From positions 1-64,000 of the forward strand of contig JALBWU010000002.1 in NCBI GenBank assembly GCA_022678445.1: a DNA stretch of 64,000 nucleotides. The letters are read 5' to 3'. The DNA is from Candidatus Aramenus sp. CH1. Lineage in GTDB: Archaea; Thermoproteota; Thermoprotei_A; Sulfolobales; Sulfolobaceae. Below, piece after piece: positions 62,744 to 64,000 of the stretch (position 1 is the stretch's first letter; every line of letters starts with the position of its first letter). The notes beneath the pieces are model-generated. The model was given only the letters and a program-made list of their open reading frames with translations, did not search any database and had not been told where the DNA came from. Position numbers and translations under genes: made by a program.

Positions 62744-63901
62744 TCAAGTAAATATCTTTTTTGATATTATCATTTTCATAACGTTCATAGCTCCCTCAGC
62801 TCCAACTAGGTAGGACGCTATTCCCCTGTAGGCGATCTCGACTAGGGCGTCCTTTGTGTAGCTGTAAGCTCCCATCCACATCATGACAGACTTTATCACG
62901 TCAAACGCCGTCTGTGGACCAACCAGCTTGGCCATTGCGGAGTAGGCCGGTATCTGATCTCGGAACTTTTCCTCGTTATCCAACATCCACGCTGCCTTGT
63001 AGGTCAATAGCTTCGCCATCTCTAGCCTTGTGTAAAGCTCTGATGCCTCGAAGGCTATCGCCTGGTGGTCCTTCAGCTTCTTCCCAAAGGCTTCCCTCTC
63101 TTTCGCGTAATTTAGTCCCATTTCGAGTATTACTTCAGCACTACCTATACAAGCTGCTGAAACCAAAACTCTAGCGTGGTTAAAACCATCCATAGCGTAA
63201 TAGAATCCCTTGTTTTCCTCTCCCACTAAGTTCTTAACTGGGACTTTGATACCATGATATCTCATGATACCCGTTGAGATCCCCATCCTGCCCGAGTTGG
63301 ATATTAGGGACGTTTCAACTCCCTCTTGGTCTGTTGGCACGTATATCATTGAGATCCCTCTATGCCCTTCCGGCGAAGTCCTAACTAGCGTTAGGTGGCC
63401 TCCTCCCCACTTCTTTGCCTCGCCCACCCCACTAATGTAAGACTTCTCCCCTTCGATTACGTAGTGCTTGCCCTCTTTCCTTGCTGACGTCTTGAGGTTG
63501 GCCACGTCGCTCCCGCCCGAAGGCTCAGTAGAGGCTATCCCCAGGAACCAGTCGCCGGAGACCACCTTTGGCAAGACCTCTTCCCTTACCCCCTTTCCGT
63601 ATTTGTCCAAGACGTAACCCCAGGAGGCCTCCAAAAGGAACATCACCGCCGTGGCCATGCTGAAGTCTGCCCTCGCTATTTCCTCCGCTGCTATCGCAGT
63701 TAACGTGAAAGAGGCCTTTTGCCCACCTACGTCCTCTGAGACGGGCATAGCCCACAGTCCAAGTTTGGCCATATCCTTTACTAGATCCCTTGGTATCCCT
63801 TCCTCGTCTATCTTCCTGACAATTGGTCTAACCCTCTTAGAGAGGAAATCCCTTAGCTCCTCCCTGAAGAGGGCCTCTTCCTCCGAGAAGGAAAAGTCCA
63901 T
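62744..63901 (-). CDS. Acyl-CoA dehydrogenase
   Basis: 385 residues, full length. FAD-dependent alpha,beta-dehydrogenation of acyl-CoA with electrons going to ETF. Typical segments are TEPSGGSDVANLKTSA, EKSYISGVG, the helix INYAKEREAFGKKLKDHQAIAFEASELYTRLEMA (read MGLNYAKEREAFGK...), and the C-terminal AYRGIASYLVGAEGAM where the catalytic Glu usually sits (EGA here instead of EGT). A further gene ends 22 nt upstream on the same strand. Confidence 0.92.
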   Translation of the reverse strand: MDFSFSEEEALFREELRDFLSKRVRPIVRKIDEEGIPRDLVKDMAKLGLWAMPVSEDVGGQKASFTLTAIAAEEIARADFSMATAVMFLLEASWGYVLDKYGKGVREEVLPKVVSGDWFLGIASTEPSGGSDVANLKTSARKEGKHYVIEGEKSYISGVGEAKKWGGGHLTLVRTSPEGHRGISMIYVPTDQEGVETSLISNSGRMGISTGIMRYHGIKVPVKNLVGEENKGFYYAMDGFNHARVLVSAACIGSAEVILEMGLNYAKEREAFGKKLKDHQAIAFEASELYTRLEMAKLLTYKAAWMLDNEEKFRDQIPAYSAMAKLVGPQTAFDVIKSVMMWMGAYSYTKDALVEIAYRGIASYLVGAEGAMNVMKMIISKKIFT

Positions 63902-63922
63902 AAAGAGTATTGCATTTTGAGG

Positions 63923-64000
63923 TTAAATTTCCGGGTTTCTTAAGCTCACGCACTCCGAGATCGTGTATACCTTCGACCTAGTGTCTTGAAGGCAGATCCT
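63923..64000 (-). CDS. C-terminal end of an unidentified gene
   Basis: The minus strand is open from the window edge to a TAA, giving 25 residues (RICLQDTRSKVYTISECVSL...). It ends 22 nt before the acyl-CoA dehydrogenase start, as expected for an operon neighbour. Too short to assign. Confidence 0.35.
   Translation of the reverse strand, partial: RICLQDTRSKVYTISECVSLRNPEI

Noticed and set aside
1-64000. CRISPR arrays, tRNA or rRNA genes
   Set aside because: No regularly spaced direct repeats, tRNA-like cloverleaf segments or rRNA sequence were recognised in the spacers. A tRNAscan run would settle the tRNA question.

Overview
The window is chromosomal DNA of a thermoacidophilic archaeon of the order Sulfolobales. 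The evidence is the mix of archaeal information-processing genes (aIF1A, aIF2-beta, NMD3, RIO1, Dim2-type KH protein, RNase HII), a Sox-type quinol oxidase with divergently transcribed Rieske soxL, thiosulfate:quinone oxidoreductase doxDA, sulerythrin, and very regular leaderless promoters (TATA box about 25-27 bp before the start codon). Base composition is close to half GC over most genes, which fits a Metallosphaera-like genome better than Sulfolobus or Saccharolobus, but the genus is inferred.

Layout. 1-132: 3' scrap of an IS200/IS605-type tnpB. 110-3961: divergent type IV pilus ATPase and TadC-like membrane platform gene. 3983-7111 (minus): compact operon aIF2-beta, DUF424, NMD3, RNase HII and a degenerate DRG/TGS GTPase. 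7159-11312 (plus): eMtaB-type methylthiotransferase, thiolase, then aIF1A, RIO1 kinase and KH protein. 11283-17605: PD-(D/E)XK-like protein, Asp/Glu racemase-like protein, a GT87-like membrane glycosyltransferase, and the PFL/ACT pair. 17668-24343: carboxypeptidase Taq, two overlooked small Cys-containing paralogous genes, a MinD/ParA ATPase, and a giant MMPL transporter. 24423-28557: S9 peptidase, a box C/D sRNA gene overlapping its stop codon, an ABC transporter and a sulfite-oxidase-like protein.

28554-33951: small hypothetical genes, two MFS transporters, and the sulfur cluster doxD-doxA-DUF929, followed by a UbiB-family kinase (33995-35449). 35455-43525: Hsp20, MDR oxidoreductase, MarR plus drug transporter, ABC exporter, and MFS genes, one carrying an AT-rich patch. 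43706-46654: GT2 and ETF:quinone oxidoreductase FixCX. 46757-48920: sulerythrin, GlpC/HdrD-like Fe-S oxidoreductase and DUF3501. 48917-57136: soxABC and a DUF1404 protein on the minus strand, soxL and five small membrane proteins on the plus strand. 57153-61833: malate dehydrogenase and a methylcitrate-type operon (prpD, prpB, CBS protein, citrate synthase). 61951-64000: two DUF2173-like proteins, acyl-CoA dehydrogenase and the tail of one more gene.

Functionally, much of the accessory content feeds the quinone pool. Thiosulfate (DoxDA) and ETF (FixCX) deliver electrons, SoxABCL oxidises quinol with O2, sulerythrin and its partners probably deal with reactive oxygen, and a UbiB kinase may support quinone synthesis. 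Genes are densely packed, with many tail-to-tail overlaps and 1-20 nt same-strand overlaps. No rRNA, tRNA or CRISPR array was seen. Only one stretch over 300 bp lacks a long ORF (19132-19644), and it holds the two small genes.
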